Shown one piece after another: positions 22,433 to 34,747 of a stretch of DNA of 64,000 nucleotides. The translations under genes and the position numbers were made by a program. Position 1 is the first letter of the stretch. Each line of letters opens with the position of its first letter. The notes beneath the pieces are model-generated. The model was not told the DNA's origin and made no database searches. It saw only the letters and a program-made list of their open reading frames with translations. The stretch comes from Pyronema omphalodes (lineage: Eukaryota > Ascomycota > Pezizomycetes > Pezizales > Pyronemataceae), in assembly GCA_024516155.1 (NCBI GenBank), contig JAJJXM010000027.1, positions 676,001 to 740,000 of the forward strand. Direction: 5' to 3'.

Positions 22433-25400
22433 TTACGCATATACAGCGGCGACCCTCCGCATTGTGTCCCACAACACAAACCGCAGCACCACCGCCCTAA
22501 ACACCCTCCTGAACACAGCAGGGAAAACCGCAGACATCATTCTGGTGCAAGAAGCCCAGATAAAAGACCCCCGGTACGCTACCACTCACCCCGACTTCAC
22601 CCTCATCCTCCCTCCCATTGGCAATCGTCCAGTAATACGGACCGCCGCCTACGTCTCCCGCCTCAACCCACACATCCGCGTCACTCCACGACCGGATGTC
22701 AGCGGAGACCCGGACCTTCAAGTCCTCGAGGTTCAGACTGACCTCATCCCTTCCCTATTCATTCTAAACATCTACAACGAGTACGACCCCATAACACAAC
22801 TCCACACTATCCCCCGTACTCTCGCCCCCCTCCCCCTCCCACCCAGATGCATTATCACTGGGGACCTAAACGCACACCACCCCTTATGGAATTCAGGAGT
22901 GAGGCACCAAGCGCGGGCCGATGAACTCGTCAAACTAATAGAAGACCACGGCTGGCACCTGGTGAACGTCCCGGACGTGCCCACTTATCACTACCGCACA
23001 GGCACGGGCTCCTCCGTCCTCGATCTTACGCTCGCCGCTCCAGCGGTGGCCCGAGAGGTCACAAACTGGGCCATAGACGAGGATAACGCCACGGGGTCAG
23101 ATCACGAAGTCATACGCTTCCAGATCGAATCCCTCCACCCCGACATAGAACAGGCCCCAACCAAGAAACGTCTTAACTGGAAAAAAACGGACTGGGAAAC
23201 ATTCGCCAGCACCCTGCTCCGCCTGTCCACCACCAACAAGCCCCGGTGGACGCACCTCAGCCAAAACCCCACCCACGAAAACCTAGACGAATGGGCACAA
23301 ACGCTCCGACAAGACATACTACAAGCTGTCGAACAATCAACACCCCCCATGACGCCAACCCCACGGTCGAAGAGGTGGTGGACCGCGGAACTCGACGACA
23401 CACGCAGAGCGATGTCCCAAGCTCGCCGCCGTTGGAAGCGAACCCGCCTACCCGAACACCATGAGGAATTCAATACCCTCCGCAACACACATTTCAGACG
23501 AATAAGACATGCGAAGGATACTCTATGGAAGGCATACCTTGCACAAGCGGAAGGCGCAGACGTCTGGGCGGCTTTCAAGTACACTAACCCCCGCAAAGCC
23601 CAACTCACGCCCCCCATAAAAATGACAGTGAACGGTGAGGACCGCCTATGCACAGACTTCCAAAGCAAAATAGAAGCCTTCCAAGCGCTCTTCCCTCCCC
23701 CCCCCCCCCCTCACCCCCCACCAGAAACACCCCCTCGAGACCCCCGATCCCATGGGAAACATTCACCCCCGCGGAGATCTCCCACGCTATCTTCTCCTCT
23801 TCCCCCAAGAAAGCCCCAGGGCCTGACGGCATAACATTCGCATGCCTCCGCAAGACATACGAAGCTATACCCGAACAAATCAACCTGCTCTACGCCACCC
23901 TCGGTAAGGTAGGCTACCACCCCAGGGCCTGGCGGGAAGCAACGACTGTAGTAATACCAAAACCGAACAAGCCGGACTACAGCTCAGTCAAGGCATACAG
24001 ACCTATAGCTCTACTAAACTGCTTGGGTAAAATCTTAGAAAAATTGATGGCAACACGTCTAGGACAGATGGCGGAATCCCATGACCTGCTACACACTGAC
24101 CAGATAGGCGGACGCCCAAAACGCTCGGCTATCGATGCCGCCATGGCACTAACACATGACGTCGAAACCAGCGATAAGCTCAAACTGGTGACGTCAGCCC
24201 TCTTTCTGGACGTCCGCGGCGCCTTCGACAATGTCTCCGCTGCCCGCCTCCTCCACACGATGCGCAACCTTGGATGCCCAGAACAAGTAACCTCATGGGG
24301 CACATCCTTCTTAACCGACCGCACCACCGCCCTCTCCTTCGACGGCAACACCGACGTACAACGCCCCATCACGGCAGGCATCCCCCAAGGCTCCCCGGCG
24401 TCCCCTATACTATTCCTCCTCTACCTCCGCCCACTCTTCGACACCCTAACCTCAACACACCCCACCGTGTGGGCCCCGAGCTACATCGATGACGTTGCGT
24501 TAGTCGCCCACGGCCACACAAGAGACGGAAATGCAAGAGTCCTCGAGAAAGTCGCCCGCACCGCATTCACATGGGCCCAAGAAAACGCAGTGGCCTTTGA
24601 CGATTCCAAATCAGAATTGCTCCACTTCCACCAATCCCGCAAAGATACCCACGACGACCCCGTGAAAGTCACACTCCCCAACGGCACGATCGTCACACCC
24701 GGAACCCAAGGAGGACCGAAAGACGTTGTCCGGTGGATAGGCATATTTTTCGACCGCAAACTGAACTTCTCCCATCATGTAAAAAACAAACTAACCGCCG
24801 CCTCCAGATCCCTCAACGCCCTCTGCAGCCTCGTACGTCATGAAACAGGTCTGTCTCCTTCAGCTACCCGCTCACTCTACATAGCATGTGTCACTTCTAG
24901 GTCCGACTTCGGAGCTGAGATCTGGTGGACCGGACAAAAGACCCTGGCCCGTAAACTACAAACCCAACAAAACATAGCCCTCCGACGAATCCTAAACGCC
25001 TTCCGATCGACACCCATCATCGCCCTACACAACGAAGCCGCAATCCCCCCGGTCCTGGTACGCTTAAATCACAAGAGAAGGAAGTACACCCTCCGCCTCC
25101 TCACCCTCCCCCCCTCACACCCCGTTACCAAACGCTGCCCCTCCTCCTTCCCCATCCCCAACCACTTCGCCACCACCATACGCACGACACACGAATACGA
25201 CCACACTTGGCAAACCCCGACACGCCCGCCCTCCCGGCTAGTAAATCACCTCTCCTCCCTAGCCGCCTGGATCTCCCCCACCTCAACTGTTGAAGACACA
25301 GCACACCCCACGTCATCCCCATGGGACCCCCACCCCGTCACCATCGACATAAGCCCGTCCCCAAAGGATGACGCTGCCATCGAACACATCACCCTCCTCC

Positions 25401-26416
25401 AGAACCTCCGAAACAACGACCATAACATCATTGCCTACACCGATGGATCTCAACTCGACAGCAACACCGGCGCCGGATACTACATTCCCCAGGGACTGCC
25501 GCGAGAAATCCGAGCCATCGTGCCCATGGGGTCCACCTCCGAGGTGTTCGACGCTGAGCTGCGAGCCATCCTCGAATGCGTAGAAACCTGCCACAAGTAC
25601 ATACGCCTCCACCACCTACCCCACCGCTCCATCCACATCTTCACCGACAACCAGTCCGCAATCCTCCGCTCCTCCCGCCTATCCCGCGGTCCAGGACAAG
25701 AACTGGCATTCGCCATCAAAGACGTTGCCCTGAAACTCAACGCACTCAATGCCCAGGTGACCATCCATTGGGTCCCAGGCCACACAGACATCCCCGGGAA
25801 CGACGAAGCAGACCGCCTGGCCAAACTGGCGGCGACAACCCCACCAACAACGACCCTCCCTACCTCCCTCTCGTGGATACGCCGTCAGGTTCACAACCAA
25901 TTCGTCACTGACTGGACGGAGTGGTACACATCCGCCCCGAAGCCGAAAACCTACAACGCCCCACACAAGCGGAAACTCGATACCGCATACACAACCCTCC
26001 CCCGAAAAACAGCTACAGCCATCCTCGGACTACGCACTGGACACGGATACTTCCTCGACTGCCTCGCACACCCCCCCACTGCCCAATACCCCACCCGATC
26101 TTGCACATGCCCCCTTCACCCCCCCCAAACCCCCAAGCACCTCTTACTCGCGTGCCCACAGTACCAGGACCAAAGGGATACCCTCCGACGAACACTGAAA
26201 CTCCCCCGACACCGCCGCCTCACGATACAAACGATTCTACACACCGAACCAGGAACCAAAGCCCTCTCCGCCATGATCTCAGCGACGAAAATCGCGACCG
26301 CCGAATGGGCACATTCTAAGTTAAGTCGCAACCCCGCTGCAGGAGACACTCCCATTTCATTGACCACAGGCTGGGGAACGTTGCTGGACGAGGATGACGA
26401 GCATGCCCCAACCTAA
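22425..26416 (+). CDS. LINE ORF2 polyprotein: endonuclease, reverse transcriptase, RNase H (one frame break)
   Basis: Catalyses target-primed reverse transcription. The first part (22425 to about 23700) is an APE-type endonuclease with SHNTN, VQEAQI, GDLNAHHPLWN and GSDHE. The second part (to 26416) carries reverse transcriptase motifs AYRPIALLN, FLDVRGAFDN, GIPQGSPASP and YIDDVAL, then RNase H (YTDGSQ, DAELRAI, FTDNQSAI, GNDEADRLAK) and a C-terminal C-x-C-x7-H-x4-C finger. The two parts lie in different frames and meet at a run of 14 C at 23697-23710. A homopolymer indel, a sequencing error or real slippage could explain this. Otherwise the protein appears complete. Confidence 0.88.
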
Positions 26417-27307
26417 TAATAATAATAAAAAAAAAAAAATAAAAAAAAAAAAAAAAACAAAATAAAAAAAAAAAAAAAAAAAAGGGGGGGACGGCGAGCG
26501 CAGGAGGCGATAAGGGGAGGGGAGGAACGAGCAGGAGCAGCGAGAAGAAGGGGGGGCGCGAAGGCCCAGAGGAGAAGGGAGGAGAGGGGACGGAAGGGCG
26601 GGAAACAGAGGGGAAAGGAGGGGAGAGAGAAAGGGGCCGGAGAGAGGGAGGGACGACAGGGGACAGTGGGGAGAGGAGGAGAGAGGAAAGGCGACGGGGA
26701 CCGCGGAGGAGAGAGGAGCGAAGAGAAACGCGAGTGAGAGATGGTGACGCGGAACGACGGAAAAGGAGCGGAAACGGGGACGGTGAGGGGTCAGAGGAGG
26801 GGTACGGGAATGAACAGAGGGAAGATAGCGCACGGGGAAGGAAGGGAGGTGAGAGGGGAAGGCGAAGGAGACGTCACACTCGTTTAGGTTTTGCTTTTGA
26901 GTATGTTTTCCGATTCTGTTATTCTTGCTTGGTGTTTCGGCCTCATGTAGGCTTGTCTGTATATTTGTTTGTTGTTTGTTTTTGGCACTTTTGAATACGC
27001 GGAGGAAACAAAGGCGGGAAAACAGTTGAAAACGGGAGGGGAAGGGAGGAGGACAGGGGGGAACGACCCGGCGAGGTGGCCCCCGAGCGAACAGGGCTCT
27101 TGGAACCGAAGACGCGAGAAGGATTATACCACAGAGGGAACATCAGGGATACTACGACCCTGCCACCAAAGACCGCTCTGGGGCGCATCCCAGTGAGCAA
27201 CCGGAGTAACATCTGGAAACTCAAGTATGTACATTACAAAGAGTAGCCTCCGCCATAACCTTACGGTTGCATGCGAGTATGAGGAAATAAATAAATAAAT
27301 AAATAAA
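26417..27307 (+). other. LINE 3' UTR
   Basis: Begins with TAATAATAATAAT and two long A-runs, then a purine-rich tract to about 26880. A segment at 27000-27230 with GCCCCCGAGCGAACAGGGCTC follows; it recurs in decayed form near 29800 and 30990. It ends with CATAACCTTACGGTTGCATG and an (AAAT)n tail. The internal poly(A) is not the element's 3' end, which is set by the target duplication at 27308. Confidence 0.8.
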
Positions 27308-27320
27308 TCATATCTGGAGT

Positions 27321-27984
27321 TGGTGTTTGCCGGGTATGGCCGACGGTGCGTACTATGCCTCGGGATATGGAGTATGAATCCTGTGGTTCCTTGCGGCGTG
27401 AGAGTCATAGTTTCAAAGGGTTCTGGGACAATAACACTTCGCGGAATCGACAGAATCTTCATGAAATGCCACAACGAACCAGGAAAAATCATAAAAAAAT
27501 AAATCTGCTATTAAAGAAATATGTATAACTCTTAAAGTTTAGTTTATACCTACGTGCACAGCACCGTACAAGGAATCTTACTGCAGCTACACTCTACAGT
27601 CTAACATCTTCTCTATGGTATATCGGTGATGACTATACTCGAAGCACAACTTACACCTATTCACCATATCCTTCAGCACGTTGCCTCGGCTTCATTCTAA
27701 TCAATAATAAAAAATATCCTGCAATCCTGCAATCCTGCAGATGTCCATTGCCCTTCTTTATTATTTCAATCCATCCCTGTATCCTTCCTATCCTCCATCC
27801 TACATCCTCCATCACCCTCCATCGTTCAACAGAACCAGAGATTCCCAAAGATCATCGGGGTTGACGTTGACTCATTATGCATTTCGACAAAGTCCACTTA
27901 TGTAAGTCTGTGGGTTCTTAAAACGCAGATGATGATAGTATATACAAAGTTGTACAGATTTATCACCTTCGGGATACCTTTTTA
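27321..27984. other. Intergenic between two LINE copies
   Basis: No gene is seen. Short CCTGCAATCCTGCAAT and CCATCCTACATCCTCCAT-type direct repeats lie at 27718-27830. Confidence 0.4.
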
Positions 27985-28538
27985 TGAAGACGAAGAAAGG
28001 TCCGCGAACAAAACACGAGGGACTGGGTAGACTGGTACATCAATGCCCCGAAACCGGAAACCTACGACGCTCATCACCGCACGTCACTCGCCCCATTTAC
28101 AAATCCCAGCCAACAAGAATCTCCACAGCTATCCTGGGACTCCGCACTGGACACGGCTACTTCCTCAACCACCTAGCCCGTATCCCCACCGAAGCAGATC
28201 CAACGCCGAACTGCTCATTCCCGCTCCACCACCCACAAACATCAAAACATCTCCTCCTGGCATGCCCCCACTACACCCCACAACGACAAGAACTTTGGAA
28301 AACCCTCAAGATTTACGGAGACCAACGCCTGGCACTCCCGACTATCCTCCACACCCCTCCAGCAACGGCAGCTCTAATGACCCTAATAACTGAAACCAAA
28401 ATTGGAACCGCAGAATGGGTACATTCGCGGCTCAGCAGGCTAACGAGAGAGCACACAGGCACGAACATATCTACAGGCGGCATGGGAACAGTGACTGACG
28501 TAGTAGAAGAGCACGACGCTGAAGACCAAGAAGTATAA
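27985..28538 (+). pseudogene. LINE ORF2 C-terminal remnant
   Basis: Fragment of a second LINE. The first part reads DWVDWYINAPKPETYD, matching the region after RNase H of the full LINE (about 25911-25960). After a frame change, ISTAILGLRTGHGYFLNHLA and a C-x9-H-x4-C-like end (NCSFPLHHPQTSKHLLLACP) follow, ending in a stop at 28538 and an A-rich run. The first finger cysteine of the family's C-x-C is replaced. The reverse transcriptase and RNase H are missing, so it is a dead 5'-truncated copy. Confidence 0.75.
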
Positions 28539-29734
28539 AACAAAAAAAACAAACAAAAAAAAAAAGAACATACACACAATTGTATGACGTTAATAACTGT
28601 TTTTTTCTGCAGGGAAAACACGAATATAACAAAAATGATGTAAATAGCTACGATCACAGACCAAAAAACCTTAGCCAAAGGACAAGAAGGAGGAAAAAAC
28701 AAGACCCCTAGACGGGGCACGGTACGGCAATGCATTTGTACATGGAGGGCCAAAAGAATTTTGCCACCGAACCAACACCAGATGTATGTCGCATGCACAA
28801 CATCCAACAAGCGCACTTTCACGCACTACCACCCACCAGCCACAGACACCGTTGCCCCAACCATACCACACCGCTGACTAAACCACGGAAACGCGCATTA
28901 CATATATATAGTGGTAATCCAAATGACACAAAATCTTCTTAAGCGTAAATCAAACAATTTTTAAGTAAAAGACATCAAGACTATAAAGCGCAAATAACAC
29001 AACCAGCATAGGTATGTCTTATCCCGCTGTTTTTATCAAAAGCTGATGTATCGGCAGTGTGATTGTTTTTTTTGCCCGTGTTTTTTTTTGTTTGTATTTT
29101 TTTTTCTTTTTCTACATTAAATTACATGCATTGAATGTACCTCTTTTCCTGTAAAATACAAATCTAGAAAAAATGCCGTTGAATAAACCTTTTGTTTGGC
29201 GTTATCTGAACGCTGAGAGAAAGCTTAAAATGCAACACAAAAACAACAAAATGAATAGAAAATAAACGGGTGATAAAACATAAATAGGGAATAAAACAAG
29301 TGATAAAATAAATAGTGAATAACTCGAGGGTGAAGGAAACAGTGAATAACTCGGGGGGTGAAATAAATTGAGAATAAGTCAGGGGATGAAATAAAACATG
29401 AATAAAGTGGGGGGGGGGGGGGGGGGGGGCGAAATAAACGGGGGATAGAGCTTAAGGCTTTAAGCAGAGGATAGCACGAGGTTAGCACGAGGTTAGCACG
29501 AGGTTAGGTAGGGGGTAGTCGAAGGATAGGTCAGGCATAGCAGGAGGACATTTTATTCTCATCGTGGAATAAAGTTATGCACTGATGGCATATCTTTATA
29601 ACGATCTGATGTACCACAGGGGTTGTCTTCTTGCTTTTCCTTACCGCGATCTGCTTTTTTGCCTCATACTTGCTTTGCTTTCCAGTTTTATTTTTTGCTT
29701 TATTTTATTCACTGAAGGAATTTTGTACACAAAG
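28539..29734. other. Decayed LINE 3' flank and low-complexity repeats
   Basis: A-rich start, then no gene. Bases 29225-29420 hold degenerate short tandem units of the type GTGAATAACTCGGGG.TGAAATAAA. They are followed by a G-run of about 20 at 29409-29428 and a 12-bp repeat (GGTTAGCACGA, about three copies) at 29478-29505. Open frames read through these are artefacts. Confidence 0.45.
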
Positions 29735-29900
29735 GGGAGAAAAAAAAAGGCGGGAGGGGAATGGAGGACGACAGAGGGTAACTACCCGGCGAGGAGGCCC
29801 CCGAGCAAGCAGGGCTCTGGACAAACAGACACAATGACAACCGGTACGATGTGTAAAGGAGAGCAACACCTCCAACATCCGCAGCAAGCCACCTGGGAAC
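29735..29900 (+). repeat. LINE 3'-UTR fragment
   Basis: Aligns with 27015-27200 of the full LINE. It shares a GGCGGGAGGGGAA-like start, CCCGGCGAGGNGGCCCCCGA and AGCAGGGCTCT. It has no terminal palindrome or tail, so the 3' end is lost or was replaced by the 88-bp repeats that follow. Confidence 0.65.
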
Positions 29901-29903
29901 AGG

Positions 29904-30165
29904 TTTCAGAATACTATAAGCAGATGTTTTAGTACGCACCTGAAATGGAATAGCGTCTGCAGAAGGTGATTTAGAGGTTTTTAGTCGCCTTTTTCAGAAT
30001 ACTATAAGCAGATGTTTTAGTACGCACCTGAAATGGAATAGCGTCTGCAGAAAGTGATTTAGAGGTTTTTAGTCCCCTTTTTCAGAATACTATAAGCAGG
30101 TATATTTTAGTTATTTACCTGATACGGTATAGCTTTATTATTAAAGGCTGTGATGACGTAATTTC
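29904..30165. repeat. 88-bp tandem repeat, about 2.7 copies
   Basis: TTCAGAATACTATAAGCAG starts at 29905, 29993 and 30081. The first two units are nearly identical (two or three changes); the third is diverged and partial. No coding content is seen. Confidence 0.85.
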
Positions 30166-31787
30166 AGATTAATTTAAACGTGAACTCCTCTGGCTGTCGG
30201 GCGGCAATACAAAAGCTTCGGCAATACATGGCGGGATGGTAAAACCGGTAACCGTGGCAACCGGAACAGATTCGATGGGAAACATATAAGACTGCTCACC
30301 TGGCTGCCTGGCCACGGTTCCCATTCGCCTTTCCAATCCCAACCCACTTCGCACCTTTGATACAATTCATGATGCAATTCATCTGTTAATGGTTGGCCGG
30401 ATTAAATACACCGACACCGGTGACCTTTGCCGCATGCTGCAGATACAGTCGACGAGACGCTATCAGATGAAGTTAAGCAACTGCGGTTTTATTGAGGAGA
30501 TATATAAAGCGGATTTGAATAGGCCCAAGGCAGAAAAACAGTGGAAGGAAGCAGAGAACGTTTTGAAGCCTCCCAAGGAGGATTTTCCATTACTGAGACT
30601 GAGCTTCAGAAGCATCACGAGGATATCAAAGAATGACTTGGAAAGAATGAGAACAGGCTGAGGAGCACTGATCGAATCTTAGAATGTGCATAAAGTCTTT
30701 CTGAATCAACATGAAAGTTAATACTGCACAATGCGAAAAATAAAAAATAAAAAACAAACATGAAACACAGACACATATGTACATAAATGGCGGAAGGATT
30801 GGCAAAGTGAGAAAGATAAACTGTGATGTAAAAGCTGAAGAAATAATACGAGTGAAGAGACGGAGAGGGAGAAGGGCAGAAAAGGAGTAGAGGCAATATG
30901 GTAGCGTTAAAGACAGAGGCCAGGTGAGAAGTAGAAGAACAGTTCAGTGAGGGGAGAGGAGACAGGTGAGTTCAGAGAGGCCAGTGGAAAAAGAGCAAAC
31001 AGGGCTCCAAATGTACAGACGAGAAGTAAAACCAGCATAAGGAATAAGGGTGACCACAGGCCCAAGATATCATGTACGCTCTGGGACCATTCCCAGCGAG
31101 ATCCTGGGGTAAAAGTTAGAGCCTCCGATATATATCAAAACTGTACCATATGTCATAATATTGAGTTTGGCAAGGCCCAAAAAATTGAAATCAAACCGAA
31201 AAACTGGTGATTGTGTAGAAACCTCTCAATACAGAAGTGGCTGGTCAAGAATTCGAGAGTTATTGTGCTGAAGTTACAACTCATGATATATTGTAGAGGT
31301 GAAATTACTCGACAAATCCTCCAATCGGCAAGAAAATATCTTCTGCTTGCCCCAATGAACTTTGTGTTCCAGCACATATCTGTGAAGGGTCAGGCAGAGG
31401 AAACATGTCAGAATATTGCTGTCACAGGATAACATCAACTGCATCACTAGGAATATTGTTTATCCCAGGCTGCTCTTGTGGGAATCATAGGCGAGTTACA
31501 GATTCTTAAGATAACATCATATATATAGTCGAAACCCGTCACATTATATGTTCGTGCCTAAAGATGGTGGCGCTAGCCACCACCTTTAGGCACGAGTAAC
31601 CAGTTTATCAACAGTTGGAGTTGTGTACCAACGGTTCGATTTGTAGAGGCAACAAAATGGACCGGCCGTAGGCCGAAACAGACCACATCCTCTCTTGTAG
31701 GCAATATGTATTTATTTAGTGTAGGCATGTCATAACCTTAAGGTTGGGAACGTCATAGTCAATAAATAAATAAATGAATAAATCACC
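30166..31787 (+). mobile_element. Strongly decayed LINE copy with intact 3' end signature
   Basis: Bases 30200-30350 resemble the segment between reverse transcriptase and RNase H of the other LINEs (a FPIPTHF word matches FPIPNHF, with stops between). After a gap, an A-rich stretch at 30738-30760 and GA-rich sequence at 30830-30980 follow. Then come GAGCAAACAGGGCTCC at 30992 and a CATTCCCAGCGAGATCCTGG block. The palindrome GTCATAACCTTAAGGTTG lies at about 31729-31746, and an (AATA)n tail ends near 31787. Order equals that of the full LINE. No open frame is functional and the 5' limit is unclear. Confidence 0.55.
31552..31595. repeat. 44-bp near-perfect palindrome
   Basis: TCGTGCCTAAAGATGGTGGC is followed by GCTA and then by its reverse complement with one mismatch. 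The arms are 20 bases with a four-base centre. It lies within the decayed LINE tail region. It could be a hairpin from a small DNA element or a recombination by-product; no function is shown. Confidence 0.8.
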
Positions 31788-31799
31788 TTTAGAATCACA

Positions 31800-34377
31800 C
31801 ACTATAAAGCATGATCAATGTTTATCGAGAACGTCGCAAGTAGCAAGAGGTGGAAGGTGGAAACACGAGATGATGGAAAATCTTCAGTTTCATTATGTTC
31901 CTGAATAACACCAACAGCTTCATTCCTCCTTACAATCTTTCCTTTGGGTGCCGGGTAACACATAATTGCGTTGATAAAGTGTAGCATAACTGTGTCACGT
32001 AATATCACTACTGCTATCGAAAATGTGTCACTTAAAATAAATCGCAACAGCCTTGATTCCATACGTACACAGATAATATGACGTAAGTAGGAACCTCAGC
32101 CCGAATGGCTGGAGGATGGCTAGATACATTTCGGTCTGCTATATGCTGGTTAGCGCTACTTTAGCGGGTGGTTGGTGTTTATTGATGTTTTATTTACAAC
32201 AATGGGTAGGATTCCTCATGCGACTATACTGGTCCAAACCCAATTATTGTACCATCTCTGGCTTCCTTTTTTTGTTTACTCGTTTCTTGATTTATCAATG
32301 CATTCTGTATTCATTATTTATCATAGGCTTGCCTAACCTTATGGTCAGTCATGACGTCTAACATAATCTTTTACACCATCCGGGACTTTGTCTAGTACCC
32401 AGGGTCTCGGAGGGATTTACCCCACAGTGTATATGAGGTTTTGGGTCTCTATCCCCTATTCTTCGTGATATTGCTTTCCATCCCGTCTTCAAACTCAGAG
32501 CCTTACTTTCTTTTACTTTCTCCTTCCTCCCTGCTTATCAACTCGCCTCTGCTTGGCTTTTAATCTCCGCATCCCCAGCCTTTTCTGCATCGCCGTCTCC
32601 TCGGACCTCGCCTCTCTTGTCCATTATCTCCTCTCTGTTCCCGTCTGTCGTCTCTCCTGGCACCACTCCTGTCTCCTCCTGTTCATCCTCATTATTCCCA
32701 ACCACCGTGTCTCCTCCCAGAAGTTCTGCCTGTTTCCGCATCTTCTCCGCCTTGCCAGTCCCCGGCTTCCTATTTTGTTCCAGGACCTGAGCAAATCTCC
32801 GCTTCCGAAGGGGTTTAAACATCTTGGAACAACGCTCCTGTTCTTGACATCTCTGTAAACCCCCCCCCCCCCCCAGGCACCACAACAGTTTAGGACCCAA
32901 AACAGTTTCATCTGCAACCTCGGCCTCAAACATTTTGGCAAGCTGCTGTTCAAAATCTTGGAGATGTTCTGGCTGGTATGACATACCACACTTCTCAAGC
33001 AGGATCTCTGAGGCCTCGATGTTTTGGCGAATAGTGTCTATGGTATTTCTTTACATAGGTTAGTCGTGTCTTATTTGGATATGAACTGGTATGCAGAGCA
33101 ATGTGTAGACAAATGATACTACTGAGCTCATGATCTGCAGAATGCAAGGCTGCAGGTCTATGCAAAGCACGCTGCTGAAAATTGGTACCTCCAGGGAAAA
33201 CCCTAGGCTGATTGAATGAAGCGAAAAGACAGGGTGGCAACAAGGAAGCTCACATTTTGCACTGCTTGTAGATTGTGGCAGACTATCATTGGTGGTGCTA
33301 GCGAGGGTTCGCATCTTTGCCCGAGGGATGTTTGGAAGGTGGGAAACAGTAGGATGCATAGGACTTCAAGCAGCGTTCGGCAAGGTCTGTGTCAAATAGC
33401 TACTGTTTGGTGAGATAAAGGTGACGCAGACCTTGGATGCTCTAGTAATCTATGTGATGATATTAGCTCACTGCATTGAAATTTGCCAGCTATGTAGAAA
33501 CATCGCTGTGTTGAACCATCCGGATGGGTTGTTGCCACTCACAGCTGGCACAATGCAGGTAATGCAGGCAAAGCTGGCGAAGAAGGTGGTTCAGGCGATT
33601 AGTTTGTTTTATAGGAATTAGAAGTGTCGTGTTCAGGCCTGGAAGAGCTCGGCGTGTGGGTGAAGTGGGCACTGTAAACGGTGTTTACACTGCGATGCAC
33701 AGTTGAAGCTGAAGAGCAGCAGCGAAACGCTTGTGGAACATTAATCTGCAGAACGCGTGTGTTGTGTACCGCGTCACGCGCCGCAAGACAAAATGGCCCT
33801 TGGGTTTTTAGATACAATCAACGTGAGGTTGCGAACGATACGCGTCAGGACCATGGCTACTGGATCACCAGTCTAAGAATCACATCGAAATTGCTGTTTC
33901 CTCTCCATCCTTCGCGGCAACCTCACAGAACTGCAACTGCACGCTCATGGCATCAGCCTCTCTCATTTAGCCACAGATATGTAGGTTTAGTAATCTGTTT
34001 TCTTTTGGCGCCGCAGGAATTTGAAACAGGTCGCGCATCTAGAAACACAATGCGCCAAGAAACAGGCATTTTATACATACCTTTGCTCATTTATATATTA
34101 ATCGGTCGTTGCGGAGTAGCATTTCCCCGGAGGTCTGTCATAATCCCATCTTCCCTCTACATCGACATCTTGTTGGCCGGCAAAGTCGTTTGTTGAGACG
34201 ACTATGAGCACCTGCCTGTGACGGAGCAGCAGCGGGCATGGCAATGTCTCATCTTACCCCGCAAAGGGTGATCAGGGAAGATCGAATGGTATCTTGGTCT
34301 CTGTATATGCCGTGGCCGATGGCGTACGCTCTTTATGTATTCATTCTTTTCGTCAAACAGAAAACGGATATATACAA
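31800..34377. other. Gene-poor region with relics
   Basis: No functional gene is supported. A minus-strand open stretch at about 32538-33030 (including EILLEKCGMSYQPEHLQDFE and a Glu/Lys/Gly-rich tail) crosses a 16-base C-run and lacks a recognisable domain; it may be a relic. Bases 32270-32358 carry a degenerate LINE-type 3' end on the minus strand (GTCATGACTGACCATAAGGTTAGG, then ATAAATAATGAATA). The rest shows nothing clear. Confidence 0.35.
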
Positions 34378-34379
34378 TA

Positions 34380-34745
34380 CAGTCGACTGGGGTTATAAGG
34401 ATACTATCTATAAGAATACCCACTGTAGAAGGGTACCTGCCGCGGTCCCGACGGTTTTTGTATGGGAATTCAGGGTATCACAGTGTACTAGAATATCCTT
34501 ATGAAAATGCCGAAAATTTGTATGGTACCCTTATACAGTGGGGCAGCTGGTGATGTGGCTATAGTGCAATTTGTGTGGCTATGGTGCAATTTGTGTGGCG
34601 CTAGGACTCCACTTACCTCCGCACTACCCCAGCTCTGTGCATCTCGATCAATCACTCGTGCCAAGCCCCACGTTCTTTAAGAATATACATCATATAAGGG
34701 TACACCCTTCCGGTCCCGGCGTACCCTTATAGACCGAGTCGACTG
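34380..34745. mobile_element. pogo/Fot1-like MITE flanked by TA
   Basis: 366 bp bounded by inverted repeats starting CAGTCGACTGGGGTTATAAG on the left and CAGTCGACTCGGTCTATAAG on the right strand, each preceded by TA (34378-34379 and 34746-34747). Further imperfect inverted pairing continues inward (AAGGGTACC...GGTACCCTT-like blocks). There is no transposase, so it would depend on an enzyme elsewhere. Inside is a 20-bp direct repeat (GGCTATAGTGCAATTTGTGT, then a copy with one change). Confidence 0.78.
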
Positions 34746-34747
34746 TA

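Larger units (their letters stand above)
20321..27307 (+). mobile_element. Full-length Tad1-like LINE with 13-bp target-site duplication
   Basis: Two-ORF non-LTR retrotransposon of 6987 bp. TCATATCTGGAGT occurs at 20308-20320 and again at 27308-27320, directly flanking the element. It begins AAAAAACACCGACACC and has a 303-bp 5' leader, then ORF1 (20624-22432) and ORF2 (22425-26416). The 3' UTR holds poly(A) runs (26420-26483), a GA-rich tract, the palindromic block CATAACCTTACGGTT (27254-27268) and an (AAAT)n tail. Base composition is GC-rich in the ORFs with no sign of heavy C-to-T mutation. Only one frame break is seen, so it is a young copy. Confidence 0.9.

Noticed and set aside
27961..31800. 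ATCACCTT at 27962 and near 31788 as a target duplication of one LINE
   Set aside because: Only eight bases match exactly, and the interval contains pieces of at least two LINE copies, so a single insertion is unlikely.
32538..33030. Minus-strand open frame as a gene
   Set aside because: It crosses a C-homopolymer, has a low-complexity charged end, no recognised domain and no clear start; kept only as a possible relic.
33670..33696. TGTAAACGGTGTTTACA short palindrome
   Set aside because: Seven-base arms alone are expected by chance and no flanking structure supports an element.
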